64,000 nucleotides of DNA from an uncultured Collinsella sp. (GCA_900545745.1 URAD01000006.1:1-64000); one strand, 5' to 3'; shown: positions 16,829-26,002, counted from the first letter of the stretch. Made by a program: numbers and translations. The notes: generated by a model from the letters alone, not told the origin.

Positions 16829-19128
16829 GTGCGACCGAGCGCGAGCAAGTGATGCCACCACGGCCATTGATGCCGTGGACGATGGCCTTGTGTGCCGGCC
16901 TGTGCGTTAGCTGTGTCTTGGTGCTCAACGTGGCCGCCGATGCGATACTGGGGGAGCAGACATCGGCGGTCGGAGCGCTTGTAGTTATTTCGGTTGCGAC
17001 GTCGCTGTGCGTGGTGCTGGCTCGATCTTGTGAGCGACTTGCCCTGTGGAAACGTTGGCTATATGCCGCAGCTATCGGTTTGCTGGCGGGCTCGATTGTA
17101 TCGTCATGGTGGGCAGCGGGCGTGCTGAGCTCCTCGAAATCGCTCGACGGCAGGGCGGTGAGCAGCCTTGAATTTGTGGTGCAGGGTGATCCGTCCATAA
17201 ACGATGAGACGTATTCCTATGCCTGCGAAACATGTGTGGACGGTAGGCGCTTAGGTGAGGTTCGTCTGTCGTGCGACCGCGAGCTTGGTGCCGGGTCTCA
17301 CGTGCGCGTTATCGGCCGTGTTTCGCGCTTTGAGAACGATGCGTATGGGCGCTCGCGTGTGCTTCGAGGCGAGCTTCGAAAAGTGAAGGTCATCCGGTTG
17401 GTGTCGGTCGATGAGGGCTCTCCGGGGCCGCTGCTTCGACTGCGAAATGGGCTGCTTGCGTCCATCGCGCCTGCGACCGACCCGGCGCGTTCGCTCATAG
17501 CCGGTGTCGTTTGCGGTCGTTCGGCCGAGCTGCGTGCCCAGCCGGCGGGCGACTGGTTTTCGGTGACGGGAACGGCGCATCTTATCGCCGTCTCGGGCAG
17601 CCATTTGGCTATCGTGGGGTTTGTAATCGAGGGTGTCTTGCAAAAGACTCGGTGTTCACGTGGCCTTCAGCGGGCGATATTGGCGATAACGCTTGTGGGC
17701 TACGCTGCCTTTACGGGTGCGTCTCCCTCGGCCGTGCGCGCGTGCTGCATGGTCTTCGCGACGCTTGTCGTAAACGGTGTGGGGCGTCGCCGGCACGGCC
17801 TTTCGGCACTCTTCGTATCTATGTCCATCTTTGTGCTACTGCGGCCGACGGTGCTGTTCGAGATGGGCTTTCAGCTTTCATGTGCCAGCGTCTTTGCCAT
17901 TCTGTGCTTTTGCCCCTATGCGACCTACGCTTTGAGTGAGTTGGGTGTGCCGCCGGGCATTGCCAGCATGCTTTCCGTCACGCTGTGCTCGCAGTTGGCG
18001 ACGCTGCCTATCACCATTCCTGCCTTTGGTGCGTTCTCGCTCATTGCTCCGTTGGCGAATGCGGTCATCGGTCCGGTGGTGAGTCTACTGCTCGCTGTGT
18101 CGATCGTGCTGGTTCCCTTTTCGCTCGTGGCGCCGTTGCAGGTTTGGGCGCTCGTTGTGCCCATGATTGCCGCGCGTTGCGCACTGTTCTTCGAACAGCT
18201 CTTTGCCGCCGTTCCGGGTGCATCCGTGAGCGTGCCGCCCGATAGCATGTGGATATACCTTGTGCCGTGTTTTCTGGCGGTTCTGCTGGTCTGGTGGCCG
18301 CGTCCCCGTGCGCGTCCTATGGCGGTGGGGCTTGCATGCCTGGTGCTCTTGGCTGCGATTCCGTACATCTACTGGGATCGATTTGCTCCGCCTTCGGTAA
18401 CGGTGCTCGATGTTGGCCAGGCCGATGCGATTCTGGTTCGTCAGGGTGGTGCCGTGGCGCTTGTGGACTGTGGGCTTGATGAACGCGTGGTGTCAGCGTT
18501 GGTTCGCAATAACGTTCACTATATCGACGCCGTCTTCGTGACGCATTGGGACGAAGACCATTGGGGTGGCCTTCCCGATGTGCTTGATCAGTTTTCGGTT
18601 GGAGCCATTGCGGTCGCGGCTAATGCGCTGGAGGATGCGCCCGCTGAGGTCCTAAATCGCCCGGGCGTAACGTACCGGCAGGTGGCTCGCGGGGACACGA
18701 TCGATATCGGCACATTTCGGGCTCGTGTGATGTGGCCGTTTGACACGGTGGATGGCGAGGGCAATGAAGACTCGCTTGTCTTGCTGCTCAGTTATGCCCA
18801 AGGAGGCCAGAGCCTCCGCATGCTACTCACCGGCGATGCCGAGCTCGATCAGGAACGCGAGTTTGTACGGGAGGTGGGAGATATCGATGTGCTCAAGCTG
18901 GGGCATCATGGCTCAAAAGTTTCCGTCGACACAGACCTGCTGGGCACGCTTAAGCCCGAGCTCTCTATCGCGAGTGCCGGCGAGGGGAATCGTTACGGTC
19001 ATCCGTCGGATGCCTGCATCGATGCCGTTAAGGAAGCGGGTGGTGCGTTCGCATGCACCATCGAACACGGCGACATTACCGTCACGCCGACTGCGAAGGG
19101 CTTTGTGATGCGATCCCAGCGGCCGTGA
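16825..19128 (+). CDS. comEC: competence channel ComEC/Rec2
   Basis: 767 residues. An N-terminal DUF4131-like region, a multi-span Competence domain with about ten hydrophobic helices (including LIAVSGSHLAIVGF), and a C-terminal metallo-beta-lactamase-like domain (VLDVGQADAIL, THWDEDHWGG, LGHHGSK). It forms the channel that imports single-stranded DNA. The ATG at 16825 overlaps the comEA stop. With holA next, this is the standard comEA-comEC-holA order. Other uptake genes (pilus, ComFA) are not in the window, so natural competence is unproven. Confidence 0.94.
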   Translation: MSATEREQVMPPRPLMPWTMALCAGLCVSCVLVLNVAADAILGEQTSAVGALVVISVATSLCVVLARSCERLALWKRWLYAAAIGLLAGSIVSSWWAAGVLSSSKSLDGRAVSSLEFVVQGDPSINDETYSYACETCVDGRRLGEVRLSCDRELGAGSHVRVIGRVSRFENDAYGRSRVLRGELRKVKVIRLVSVDEGSPGPLLRLRNGLLASIAPATDPARSLIAGVVCGRSAELRAQPAGDWFSVTGTAHLIAVSGSHLAIVGFVIEGVLQKTRCSRGLQRAILAITLVGYAAFTGASPSAVRACCMVFATLVVNGVGRRRHGLSALFVSMSIFVLLRPTVLFEMGFQLSCASVFAILCFCPYATYALSELGVPPGIASMLSVTLCSQLATLPITIPAFGAFSLIAPLANAVIGPVVSLLLAVSIVLVPFSLVAPLQVWALVVPMIAARCALFFEQLFAAVPGASVSVPPDSMWIYLVPCFLAVLLVWWPRPRARPMAVGLACLVLLAAIPYIYWDRFAPPSVTVLDVGQADAILVRQGGAVALVDCGLDERVVSALVRNNVHYIDAVFVTHWDEDHWGGLPDVLDQFSVGAIAVAANALEDAPAEVLNRPGVTYRQVARGDTIDIGTFRARVMWPFDTVDGEGNEDSLVLLLSYAQGGQSLRMLLTGDAELDQEREFVREVGDIDVLKLGHHGSKVSVDTDLLGTLKPELSIASAGEGNRYGHPSDACIDAVKEAGGAFACTIEHGDITVTPTAKGFVMRSQRP

Positions 19129-19160
19129 TGACATCGTTGGCGCGCGGTGGACCCCTGGGC

Positions 19161-19166
19161 TAAAAT
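19161..19166 (+). promoter_or_regulatory. candidate -10 upstream of holA
   Basis: TAAAAT 41 nt before the holA start, in the 78-bp gap after comEC. No clear -35. Confidence 0.3.
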
Positions 19167-19206
19167 GGCACGGTACGAATTCGAGAGTCTGCGAGAGGGG
19201 AGCGCA

Positions 19207-20169
19207 ATGTCCGAAACCGGTCTGCTGCCGGCATATCTGATCGTCGGTACCGATGGGGTCAAGCGCGACCACGCCGTCTCGCGTATGAAAGCTCGCTTGG
19301 AAAAGTCGGGTATGGTTGAGTTCAACCTCGATGAACGCGACATGATGAAAGATCCCGATATCGAGTCGATCATCGGCTCGCTCAATACCTTTCCCATGGG
19401 TAGCGAGTTTCGCCTGGTGATCCTTGACGGCTGCTCCAAGCTTGCCAAGGCGGTCTCGGAACCGCTCGTCGAGTACCTCGCAAGTCCCAGCCCCACGACG
19501 GTCTGTCTCATTATCGCCGACTCACTTGCCAAGAATACGCGCCTGTATAAGGCAATCGCCAAGATCGACAAGAAGGCTATCGTCGATTGCTCGGGTACCA
19601 AGCGCTGGGAACTGCCGCGCCGCGTTCAGCAGATGGCGACGCGGCACGGTAAGTCCATCTCGACGGCTGCTGCCGAGGAGCTCGTCTCGCGTTCGGGCGA
19701 AAACACGCGCATGCTCGATAACGATCTGGCAAAGCTCGTCCAGATGGTCGAGGCGCCTCAGATTGAGCTTGCCGACGTGGAGCGCTGGATTGTGCGTACG
19801 GCCGAGGTTCAGCCCTGGGACTTCCTCAACGCCGTCTCGGCTCGCGATATGCGGCGTTCGCTCGAGCTCTTTAAGCTTCTGCCCTCCAAGAGCTACGTGT
19901 GGACCTACACGCTGCTATGCGGTCGTATCCGTGAGCTGATCGTCGCCAAGGCGCTCGATGGGCGTGGGCAGGGGCGTGAGCTCGCCGCGACGCTCAAGCT
20001 TCAGGCCTGGCAGGTCAAGAATCACCTTACCTGGGCACGTCGTTTTTCTATGACCGAGCTCGTTGCCGCGCTCGAGGGTGCCGTCGATGTGGAGCTCGCG
20101 CTCAAGGGTTCGGCCGATTCTCAGACCGCGCTTTTGCTCTGGATTACGAACATCTTGAGAAAATCGTGA
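19207..20169 (+). CDS. holA: DNA polymerase III delta subunit
   Basis: 320 residues of the HolA family, the clamp-loader subunit that opens the beta clamp. N-terminal AAA+-like domain without a working Walker A (AYLIVGTDGVKRDHAV), and a C-terminal collar domain (AVSARDMRRSLELFKLL). The ATG at 19207 has GAGAGGGGAG upstream; earlier starts in the frame lack support. Confidence 0.92.
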   Translation: MSETGLLPAYLIVGTDGVKRDHAVSRMKARLEKSGMVEFNLDERDMMKDPDIESIIGSLNTFPMGSEFRLVILDGCSKLAKAVSEPLVEYLASPSPTTVCLIIADSLAKNTRLYKAIAKIDKKAIVDCSGTKRWELPRRVQQMATRHGKSISTAAAEELVSRSGENTRMLDNDLAKLVQMVEAPQIELADVERWIVRTAEVQPWDFLNAVSARDMRRSLELFKLLPSKSYVWTYTLLCGRIRELIVAKALDGRGQGRELAATLKLQAWQVKNHLTWARRFSMTELVAALEGAVDVELALKGSADSQTALLLWITNILRKS

Positions 20170-20218
20170 TGATACCTGCCTATTTGACAAATTCGTTCTA
20201 TCCCTTTGAGGGGGAGCG

Positions 20219-20227
20219 TGCTATAGT
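20219..20227 (+). promoter_or_regulatory. rpsT promoter, extended -10
   Basis: TGCTATAGT, identical to the rpmB element. A TTGACA at about 20183 is too far upstream to pair with it. Confidence 0.5.
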
Positions 20228-20237
20228 AGGCGCTTGC

Positions 20238-20276
20238 ATGACCTCACCGTGTCTCAGAGGTGTCATACATTTTTTG
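20238..20276 (+). promoter_or_regulatory. terminator-like hairpin in the rpsT 5' leader
   Basis: ATGACCTC (20238-20245) pairs with GAGGTGTCAT (20257-20266) with a two-base bulge, followed by ACATTTTTTG (T6). It begins within a few bases of the predicted transcript start and ends before the ribosome-binding site AAAGGA (20288-20293). It could act as an attenuator of S20 synthesis. Confidence 0.5.
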
Positions 20277-20302
20277 CAAGGAACTCGAAAGGAACTCCAG
20301 AA

Positions 20303-20569
20303 GTGGCAAACATCAAGTCTCAGAAGAAGCGTATCCGCACCAATGAGGCAGCTCGCATGCGTAACAAGGCTGTCAAGTCCGAGCTCAAGACGCTGACCAA
20401 GCACGTTCAGTCCGCCGTCGCCGAGGGCGACGCCGAGAAGGCCCAGGCTGCCCTCAAGACCGTCACCAAGCGTCTCGACATGGCTGCCGCTAAGCATGTC
20501 ATCCACAAGAACCAGGCTTCCAACCGCAAGTCCGGTCTTGCCAAGCTCGTGAACAGCATCAACGCTTAA
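20303..20569 (+). CDS. rpsT: 30S ribosomal protein S20
   Basis: 88 residues, normal length, beginning VANIKSQKKRIRTNE. The GTG start at 20303 follows AAAGGA by 9 nt; S20 genes often use weak non-ATG starts as part of autoregulation. Monocistronic, with its own promoter and strong terminator. Confidence 0.96.
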   Translation: MANIKSQKKRIRTNEAARMRNKAVKSELKTLTKHVQSAVAEGDAEKAQAALKTVTKRLDMAAAKHVIHKNQASNRKSGLAKLVNSINA

Positions 20570-20603
20570 GTTGTAAATTTCACACCACACAGATTACGCG
20601 CAT

Positions 20604-20641
20604 AAATGGAGCCTGTTTTATGGAACAGGCTCCATTTTTTG
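20604..20641 (+). terminator. rho-independent terminator after rpsT
   Basis: Perfect 14-bp stem AAATGGAGCCTGTT / AACAGGCTCCATTT, six-base loop, T6 tail. Confidence 0.9.
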
Positions 20642-20643
20642 TA

Positions 20644-20668
20644 CCGCTCGGGTAAGATAGTCCGCATG
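20644..20668 (+). promoter_or_regulatory. lepA promoter, possibly giving a leaderless mRNA
   Basis: CCGCTCGGGTAAGAT: TAAGAT (20653-20658) is followed by seven bases and then the ATG at 20666. Transcription would start at or next to the A of the start codon, and no Shine-Dalgarno is present. The 11-mer CCGCTCGGGTA recurs at 24761 in front of the first dnaJ gene. Confidence 0.5.
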
Positions 20669-22477
20669 AATACTTCAATTGACATTTCCCACATCCGCAA
20701 CTTCTCGATCGTTGCGCACATCGACCATGGCAAGTCCACGATCAGTGACCGCATCCTCGAGCTCACCCATACCGTCGATGAGCGCGACATGGAGTCGCAG
20801 CTGCTTGACACGATGGACATCGAGCGCGAGCGCGGCATCACGATCAAGTCCAATGCCGTCCGCGTGTCCTATGACGCCGACGACGGCGAGACGTATCAGT
20901 TCAACCTGATCGATACGCCGGGCCACGTGGACTTCACCTACGAGGTCTCGCGTTCGCTGGCCGCTTGTGAGGGTGCGGTGCTCGTCGTGGACGCCACCCA
21001 GGGCGTCGAGGCGCAGACCGTTTCCAACGCGACGCTCGCCATGAACGCCAACTTGGACATTGTTCCGGCCATCAACAAGATCGACCTTCCCTCGGCGCAC
21101 CCCGACGAGGTTAAGACCGAGATCGAAGACGACTTGGCCATTCCCGCCGACGATGCCGTGTGCGTGTCGGGCAAGACCGGCGAGGGTATCCACGATCTGC
21201 TGGAGTCCATCGTCTTTTTGATCTCGCCTCCCAAGGGCGATGCAAATGGCCCTCTCAAGGCACTGATTCTGGATTCGTACTTCGATGAGTACCGCGGCGT
21301 CGTCGCCACGGTGCGCGTCTTTGACGGTTCCATCAAAAAGGGCGATACCCTGCGCATGATGCAGGCCAAGGGCGACTTCTTGGTCGACGGCGTGGGCGTT
21401 AAGCGCCCTGCCGAGACGCCGGTCGATGCCCTGACTGTCGGAGAAGTCGGCTACGTGGTCACGGGTCTGAAGGACCCCGAGGCTGTGCGCGTGGGCGATA
21501 CCCTTACGTGGGCTTCGAACCCCTGCCCCGAGCCGCTGCCGGGCTACCGCGAGGCCAAGCCTATGGTCTACACGGGCCTGTTCCCCATCGACAACAAGGA
21601 CTACGAGAACCTGCGCGACGCGCTCGATAAGCTGCACGTCAACGATCCGTCGCTGGTGTGGGAGCCTGAGACGTCGGTGGCGCTGGGCTTTGGCTTCCGC
21701 GTGGGCTTCTTGGGCCTGCTGCACATGGAGGTCGTCAAGGAGCGCCTGGAGCGCGAGTTCAATCTGGACCTGATCGCCACGAGCCCCTCGGTCGACTACC
21801 ACGTGTACAAGACTGACGGCGAGATGATCGATGTCCGCAGCCCGCAGGATCTGCCCGAGGCCACGCGCATCGAGCGTATCGAAGAGCCCTACCTCAAGGC
21901 AAAGATCATCTGCCCGCCCGAGTATACGGGTGCCGTCATGCAGCTCGCTATCGAGCACCGTGGCGTCACGACCGATATGATCCACCTGACGAGCAAATCG
22001 GTCGAGATGCGCTTTGACATGCCGCTCGCCGAGCTCATCTTGGACTTCTTTGATCAGCTCAAGAGCCGTACCAAGGGCTACGCCTCCCTGGACTACGAGT
22101 TCAACGAGTACCGTCCCTCCGAGCTCGTTAAGCTCGATATTTTGCTTTCGGGCGACGAGGTGGACGCGCTGTCGTTTATCGTCCACAAGGACAAGGCCTA
22201 CGGTCTTGCCCGCGGCCTATGCGACAAGCTCAAGGAGATTATTCCGCGTCAGCTGTTCGAGGTGCCCATCCAGGGTGCTATCGGCAACAAGATCATTGCC
22301 CGCTCCACCGTCAAGGCGCGCCGCAAGGACGTGCTTGCCAAGTGCTACGGCGGCGATATTTCTCGTAAGCGCAAACTGCTCGAGAAGCAGAAAGAGGGCA
22401 AGAAGCGCATGAAGGCCATCGGCTCGGTAGAGGTCCCGCAGGAGGCCTTTATGGCGATCCTCAAGGTGGACGAGTAG
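20666..22477 (+). CDS. lepA: elongation factor 4 (LepA)
   Basis: 603 residues, ribosome-associated GTPase that back-translocates or remodels stalled or assembling ribosomes. G1 is AHIDHGKST (18-26); the switch/G3 region is DTPGHVDF and G4 is NKID. The unique C-terminal domain is present (FEVPIQGAIGNKIIARSTVKARRKDV). The dus gene follows after 4 bp. No Shine-Dalgarno: see the promoter entry. Confidence 0.97.
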   Translation: MNTSIDISHIRNFSIVAHIDHGKSTISDRILELTHTVDERDMESQLLDTMDIERERGITIKSNAVRVSYDADDGETYQFNLIDTPGHVDFTYEVSRSLAACEGAVLVVDATQGVEAQTVSNATLAMNANLDIVPAINKIDLPSAHPDEVKTEIEDDLAIPADDAVCVSGKTGEGIHDLLESIVFLISPPKGDANGPLKALILDSYFDEYRGVVATVRVFDGSIKKGDTLRMMQAKGDFLVDGVGVKRPAETPVDALTVGEVGYVVTGLKDPEAVRVGDTLTWASNPCPEPLPGYREAKPMVYTGLFPIDNKDYENLRDALDKLHVNDPSLVWEPETSVALGFGFRVGFLGLLHMEVVKERLEREFNLDLIATSPSVDYHVYKTDGEMIDVRSPQDLPEATRIERIEEPYLKAKIICPPEYTGAVMQLAIEHRGVTTDMIHLTSKSVEMRFDMPLAELILDFFDQLKSRTKGYASLDYEFNEYRPSELVKLDILLSGDEVDALSFIVHKDKAYGLARGLCDKLKEIIPRQLFEVPIQGAIGNKIIARSTVKARRKDVLAKCYGGDISRKRKLLEKQKEGKKRMKAIGSVEVPQEAFMAILKVDE

Positions 22478-22481
22478 GTCT

Positions 22482-23525
22482 ATGGCGCTTTCCGAATATA
22501 GTCTGCGGCTGCTGGGCGCCTATGCCGAGCAGCCGTTCCTTATGGCTCCCATGGCGGGCGTGACCGACCCTGCCTACCGCATCATGTGCCGCCGCCGCGG
22601 TGCCAACCTTGCCTACAGCGAGATGGTGAGCGTGGCGGGCCTTGCCTATGCCAGCAACAAGACGTGGCGCCTGGTGCTGCCGGCAGACGAGGAGCAGCAG
22701 ATTTGCGTGCAGCTCTTTGGCTCCAAACCCGATCAGTTTGCGAGCGCTGTCGCTGCCGTCGAGGAGCGCGTGGGCGATCGCCTGTCGCTTATCGACATCA
22801 ACATGGCATGTCCCGCCCGTAAAGTGGTTACCAAAGGCGAGGGTTCGGCGCTCATGCGCACGCCTGATCTGGCCGAGAAGATCGTCGAGGCAGCGGTGGG
22901 CGCGGCGCACGTTCCCGTGACCGTAAAGATCCGCAAGGGTTTTTACGCCGAGGACCGCAATGCCGCGACATTTGCCCAGATGCTCGAGGGCGCCGGTGCC
23001 GCCGCTGTTGCCGTTCACGGGCGTTGCGCCACGCAGCTTTATACGGGTCAGGCCGATTGGTCGGTCGTCGATGAGGTTGCCGACGCCGTCGAGATTCCCG
23101 TGATCGGTTCGGGCGACGTGTTCTCTGCCGAGGATGCGGCTGAGCATCTGCGTAGCTCGTGTGCGAGCGCTGTGTTTATCGCGCGCGGCATATACGGCAA
23201 TCCGTGGGTGTTCGGCGATGCACGCGCCCTTGCGCTCGATGGCTCGCCGGTGCCGCCGCGCAGCTCGGTCGAGCGCCTGGACGCCCTGCGTGAGCACCTG
23301 ACGCTGACGCATGAGTTGCTGCCGCTCATGTCGCGTGCTCGTACGTACGCGAGCTGGTATCTCAAGGGCATGCCCCATGCCGCCGCCTGGCGCGCCCAGG
23401 TGGTGCGCTGCTCCACATACGAGGAGTTTATGGCGCTCGTCGATGATATCGAGCGCGATGTGGTGGCCTGCGAGGCCGCGCTTGCCGCCGGTGAGTCGGT
23501 GCCCGCTCATCCGCTGGAGGCCTAG
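22482..23525 (+). CDS. dus: tRNA-dihydrouridine synthase (DusB-like)
   Basis: 347 residues, FMN TIM-barrel enzyme reducing uridines in tRNA. Starts with the family segment FLMAPMAGVTDPAYR; the catalytic Cys110 lies in NMACPARKVV; the phosphate-binding end is GSGDVFSAEDA. The C-terminal helical tRNA-binding domain includes ARTYASWYLKGMPHA. hemW starts 1 bp after its stop. Confidence 0.93.
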   Translation: MALSEYSLRLLGAYAEQPFLMAPMAGVTDPAYRIMCRRRGANLAYSEMVSVAGLAYASNKTWRLVLPADEEQQICVQLFGSKPDQFASAVAAVEERVGDRLSLIDINMACPARKVVTKGEGSALMRTPDLAEKIVEAAVGAAHVPVTVKIRKGFYAEDRNAATFAQMLEGAGAAAVAVHGRCATQLYTGQADWSVVDEVADAVEIPVIGSGDVFSAEDAAEHLRSSCASAVFIARGIYGNPWVFGDARALALDGSPVPPRSSVERLDALREHLTLTHELLPLMSRARTYASWYLKGMPHAAAWRAQVVRCSTYEEFMALVDDIERDVVACEAALAAGESVPAHPLEA

Positions 23526-23526
23526 G

Positions 23527-24759
23527 GTGGCCGTTACCGCGCTGTACGTGCATGTGCCGTTTTGCGTCCAAAAGTGCCGGTACTGCGATTTTGACTCGCG
23601 CAGCTTCGCCCCGTGCGACCTGGACGCTGCGCTCGACGCGTATTTTGAACAACTGTATGCGCGCCTCGATGCCTTTGGCAGGACCGGGGCGCTTGCGCAG
23701 GTTCGCACCGTCTATGTTGGCGGCGGTACGCCGTCGCTGGCGGGGGAGCGTCTGGTTGAACTCGCCCGTCGCATCTCCATGCGGTGTAAGCCCGTTGAGT
23801 TCACCTGTGAGGCCAATCCCGAGTCACTGACTGCCGAGCTTGTCGAAACCCTTGCCGCGGCGGGTGTTACGCGCATTTCACTTGGTGTACAAACGCTCGA
23901 TAATGACGAGCTTGCCGCCATCGGCCGTATTCACGATGTCGATCGGGCGCTCGCGGCCATCGCGACGGTCAAAGACGCGGGGCTTGACGTGTCGTGCGAC
24001 CTCATGTGCGGCCTTCCCGGACAGACGGCTGCGAGCTGGCATCGCACGCTCGATGGTGTGCTTGCGGCGGCTCCGCACCATGTCTCGGTCTACCCGCTTA
24101 CGCTCGAGGAAGGCACGCCGCTCTACCGCATGGCATGCCGCGATGAATCGCTCGAGCCCGATGAGGATTTTCAGGCCGCCTGTATGGATGTGGCGCGCAA
24201 TTGCCTGAGCGCGGCTGGCTACCACCCTTACGAGGTGGCGAGCTATGCGCTCGATCGACATGAGTGTGCCCATAACATTGCCTACTGGACCGGCCAGGGC
24301 TATTTGGGCCTGGGCCGTTCTGCCGCGGGCATGCTCGACGCCGAAGATTTCGATCGTTTGGCCGAGCTCTTCCCCGGTGTGTTTCCTCGCGGCGACGCGC
24401 ACCGCGTGCGCCTGGTGCAACGAGACGACGCCGCGACGTCGTTTGAGACGGAGTATCTTTCGCGGCGCGAGGCGGTGGCCGAGGACCTGATGCTCGCCTG
24501 CCGCATGACACGTGGCGTGGGGTCCGACCTGCTGGTTCGCGCAGCGGAAGTGATCCCCGTGGACGAACTGGCAGTAGCCTGCGACCGCGCCCTTGAACTT
24601 GGACTTGCCGCCTGGGCGCCAGACGCCGACGATCCCTATGTGGGCTTCGTCACCTCGGCTGACGTCATCACAGGTCGAGTCCTTGCCCGTCTGGCGCCGA
24701 CCCACTTGGGCTGGCTCGATGGAAATGTTCTGTTCGAGCTGTTTTGGGGTCTAGCATAG
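23527..24759 (+). CDS. hemW: radical SAM heme chaperone HemW
   Basis: 410 residues. The radical SAM cluster motif is CVQKCRYCDF (Cys13, 17, 20), with GGGTPS for SAM binding. The Cys following CxxxCxxC in true coproporphyrinogen dehydrogenase HemN is replaced by Phe, and the HemN N-terminal extension is missing, so this is HemW, which delivers heme to target proteins. The GTG at 23527 overlaps the end region of dus. Few heme functions are visible in this window. Confidence 0.88.
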   Translation: MAVTALYVHVPFCVQKCRYCDFDSRSFAPCDLDAALDAYFEQLYARLDAFGRTGALAQVRTVYVGGGTPSLAGERLVELARRISMRCKPVEFTCEANPESLTAELVETLAAAGVTRISLGVQTLDNDELAAIGRIHDVDRALAAIATVKDAGLDVSCDLMCGLPGQTAASWHRTLDGVLAAAPHHVSVYPLTLEEGTPLYRMACRDESLEPDEDFQAACMDVARNCLSAAGYHPYEVASYALDRHECAHNIAYWTGQGYLGLGRSAAGMLDAEDFDRLAELFPGVFPRGDAHRVRLVQRDDAATSFETEYLSRREAVAEDLMLACRMTRGVGSDLLVRAAEVIPVDELAVACDRALELGLAAWAPDADDPYVGFVTSADVITGRVLARLAPTHLGWLDGNVLFELFWGLA

Positions 24760-24760
24760 A

Positions 24761-24775
24761 CCGCTCGGGTAGAAT
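24761..24775 (+). promoter_or_regulatory. candidate promoter of the dnaJ pair
   Basis: CCGCTCGGGTAGAAT: TAGAAT (24770-24775) preceded by the same 11-mer as the lepA promoter. The start codon is 43 nt downstream with AGGAGG, so this mRNA has a leader. Confidence 0.4.
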
Positions 24776-24817
24776 TACCGCAATATATACGCTGCTTTGA
24801 GCAGGAGGTTGCCGCGC

Positions 24818-25921
24818 ATGGCGACGATGAACGAAAAAGATTACTACGAGATTCTGGGTGTCTCCAAGGACGCCACCTCGCGTGATATTCAAAAGGCCTT
24901 CCAGCAAAAGGCCCGCAAGCTCCATCCGGACGTCAACAAAGAGCCGGATGCCGAGGAAAAGTTTAAAGAGGTTTCCGAGGCCTACGCCGTGCTTTCGGAC
25001 GAGCAGAAGCGTTCGCGCTACGACGCCATGCGTTCGGGCAACCCCTTCGCCGGCGCTCCCACGGCTTCGCCCTATGGCGGCGGTTACGCCGGCAGCGCGG
25101 GCTACGGCAATCCCTTTGAGGGCGGCTTTCCCTTTGGTGGCGCCTGGGGTCAGCCGCGTCGCGGGCAGGCTGCCTATAATCCCGAGAACGGCGCCAACGT
25201 GGTCGTCGATATTAAGCTCGACGCCAAGGAGGCCAAGGGCGGTGCCCGCAAGACCGTCCGCTATACGCGCTTCGATACCTGTGGTCACTGCGGCGGTTCG
25301 GGCTCTGTTTCGTCCGAGCATGCACATACCTGTCCGAGCTGCGGCGGTCGCGGCCACATCGATGTCGACCTGTCCTTTCTGTTTGGTGCCGGCACGTTCC
25401 AGTCTGTCTGCCCTGAGTGCGGTGGCTCCGGTAAGGTCGTCGCCGACCCCTGTCCCGATTGCGGCGGCAGCGGGCGAACCCGTGTGACCTCCGAGCAGAC
25501 GATTGAGTTTCCCGCCGGCACGCACGATGGCGACGAGGTCCGTATTGGCGGCATGGGTCACGCCGGCACCAACGGCGCCTCTGGCGGTGATCTGGTCGGT
25601 CGGGCCCATGTTGAGGCCGAGCGCCTGGAAGGCAAGGCCTGTACCGGTTTTTACCTGATGGGCATCGTGGCGCCGTTTTTGGTGCTATCGGCCATCTCGG
25701 GCGTGTTCTCGGCCTTTGCCGTGATGTGCTTTATTCCGTTTGCCATGGGCCTGTTCATGGTGCTCTCGGACGGCGTGCTGCACCGCAGCCTGCTGTGGTG
25801 GAAGCGCGGCGCGATGCAGTTTGCCAACGGTTTTGCCAACGGATTTATGTTTGCGCTCGTGTCGGTTTGGTTTGCGAGCTGCTCGCAACGTGCCATGCTT
25901 TCGCCCTACGCAATGCAATAA
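24818..25921 (+). CDS. membrane-anchored DnaJ-like co-chaperone
   Basis: 367 residues. J domain with HPD at 36-38, a G/F-rich linker (about 72-120), a full DnaJ zinc domain with four CxxCxGxG motifs (155-219), and a short beta region to about 270. Where class A DnaJ has its second peptide-binding domain and dimerisation helix, this protein has three hydrophobic segments (about 278-300, 302-318, 338-355). It is therefore likely a membrane-bound J-protein recruiting DnaK to the membrane. AGGAGG precedes the ATG at 24818. A complete class A dnaJ follows 81 bp downstream. Confidence 0.85.
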   Translation: MATMNEKDYYEILGVSKDATSRDIQKAFQQKARKLHPDVNKEPDAEEKFKEVSEAYAVLSDEQKRSRYDAMRSGNPFAGAPTASPYGGGYAGSAGYGNPFEGGFPFGGAWGQPRRGQAAYNPENGANVVVDIKLDAKEAKGGARKTVRYTRFDTCGHCGGSGSVSSEHAHTCPSCGGRGHIDVDLSFLFGAGTFQSVCPECGGSGKVVADPCPDCGGSGRTRVTSEQTIEFPAGTHDGDEVRIGGMGHAGTNGASGGDLVGRAHVEAERLEGKACTGFYLMGIVAPFLVLSAISGVFSAFAVMCFIPFAMGLFMVLSDGVLHRSLLWWKRGAMQFANGFANGFMFALVSVWFASCSQRAMLSPYAMQ

Positions 25922-26002
25922 CATCAAACCCTCTGTTTGCGGCCGGCCCAGCTTGGGTATAGGACGCACTGTGACAATAATGAAAGTCGGAAGGATTCGG
26001 TC

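Noticed and set aside
18538..18560. ComEC metal motif looks degenerate (THWDEDHWGG instead of HxHxDH)
   Set aside because: ComEC proteins often have Asp in place of the second His; the domain is otherwise intact.
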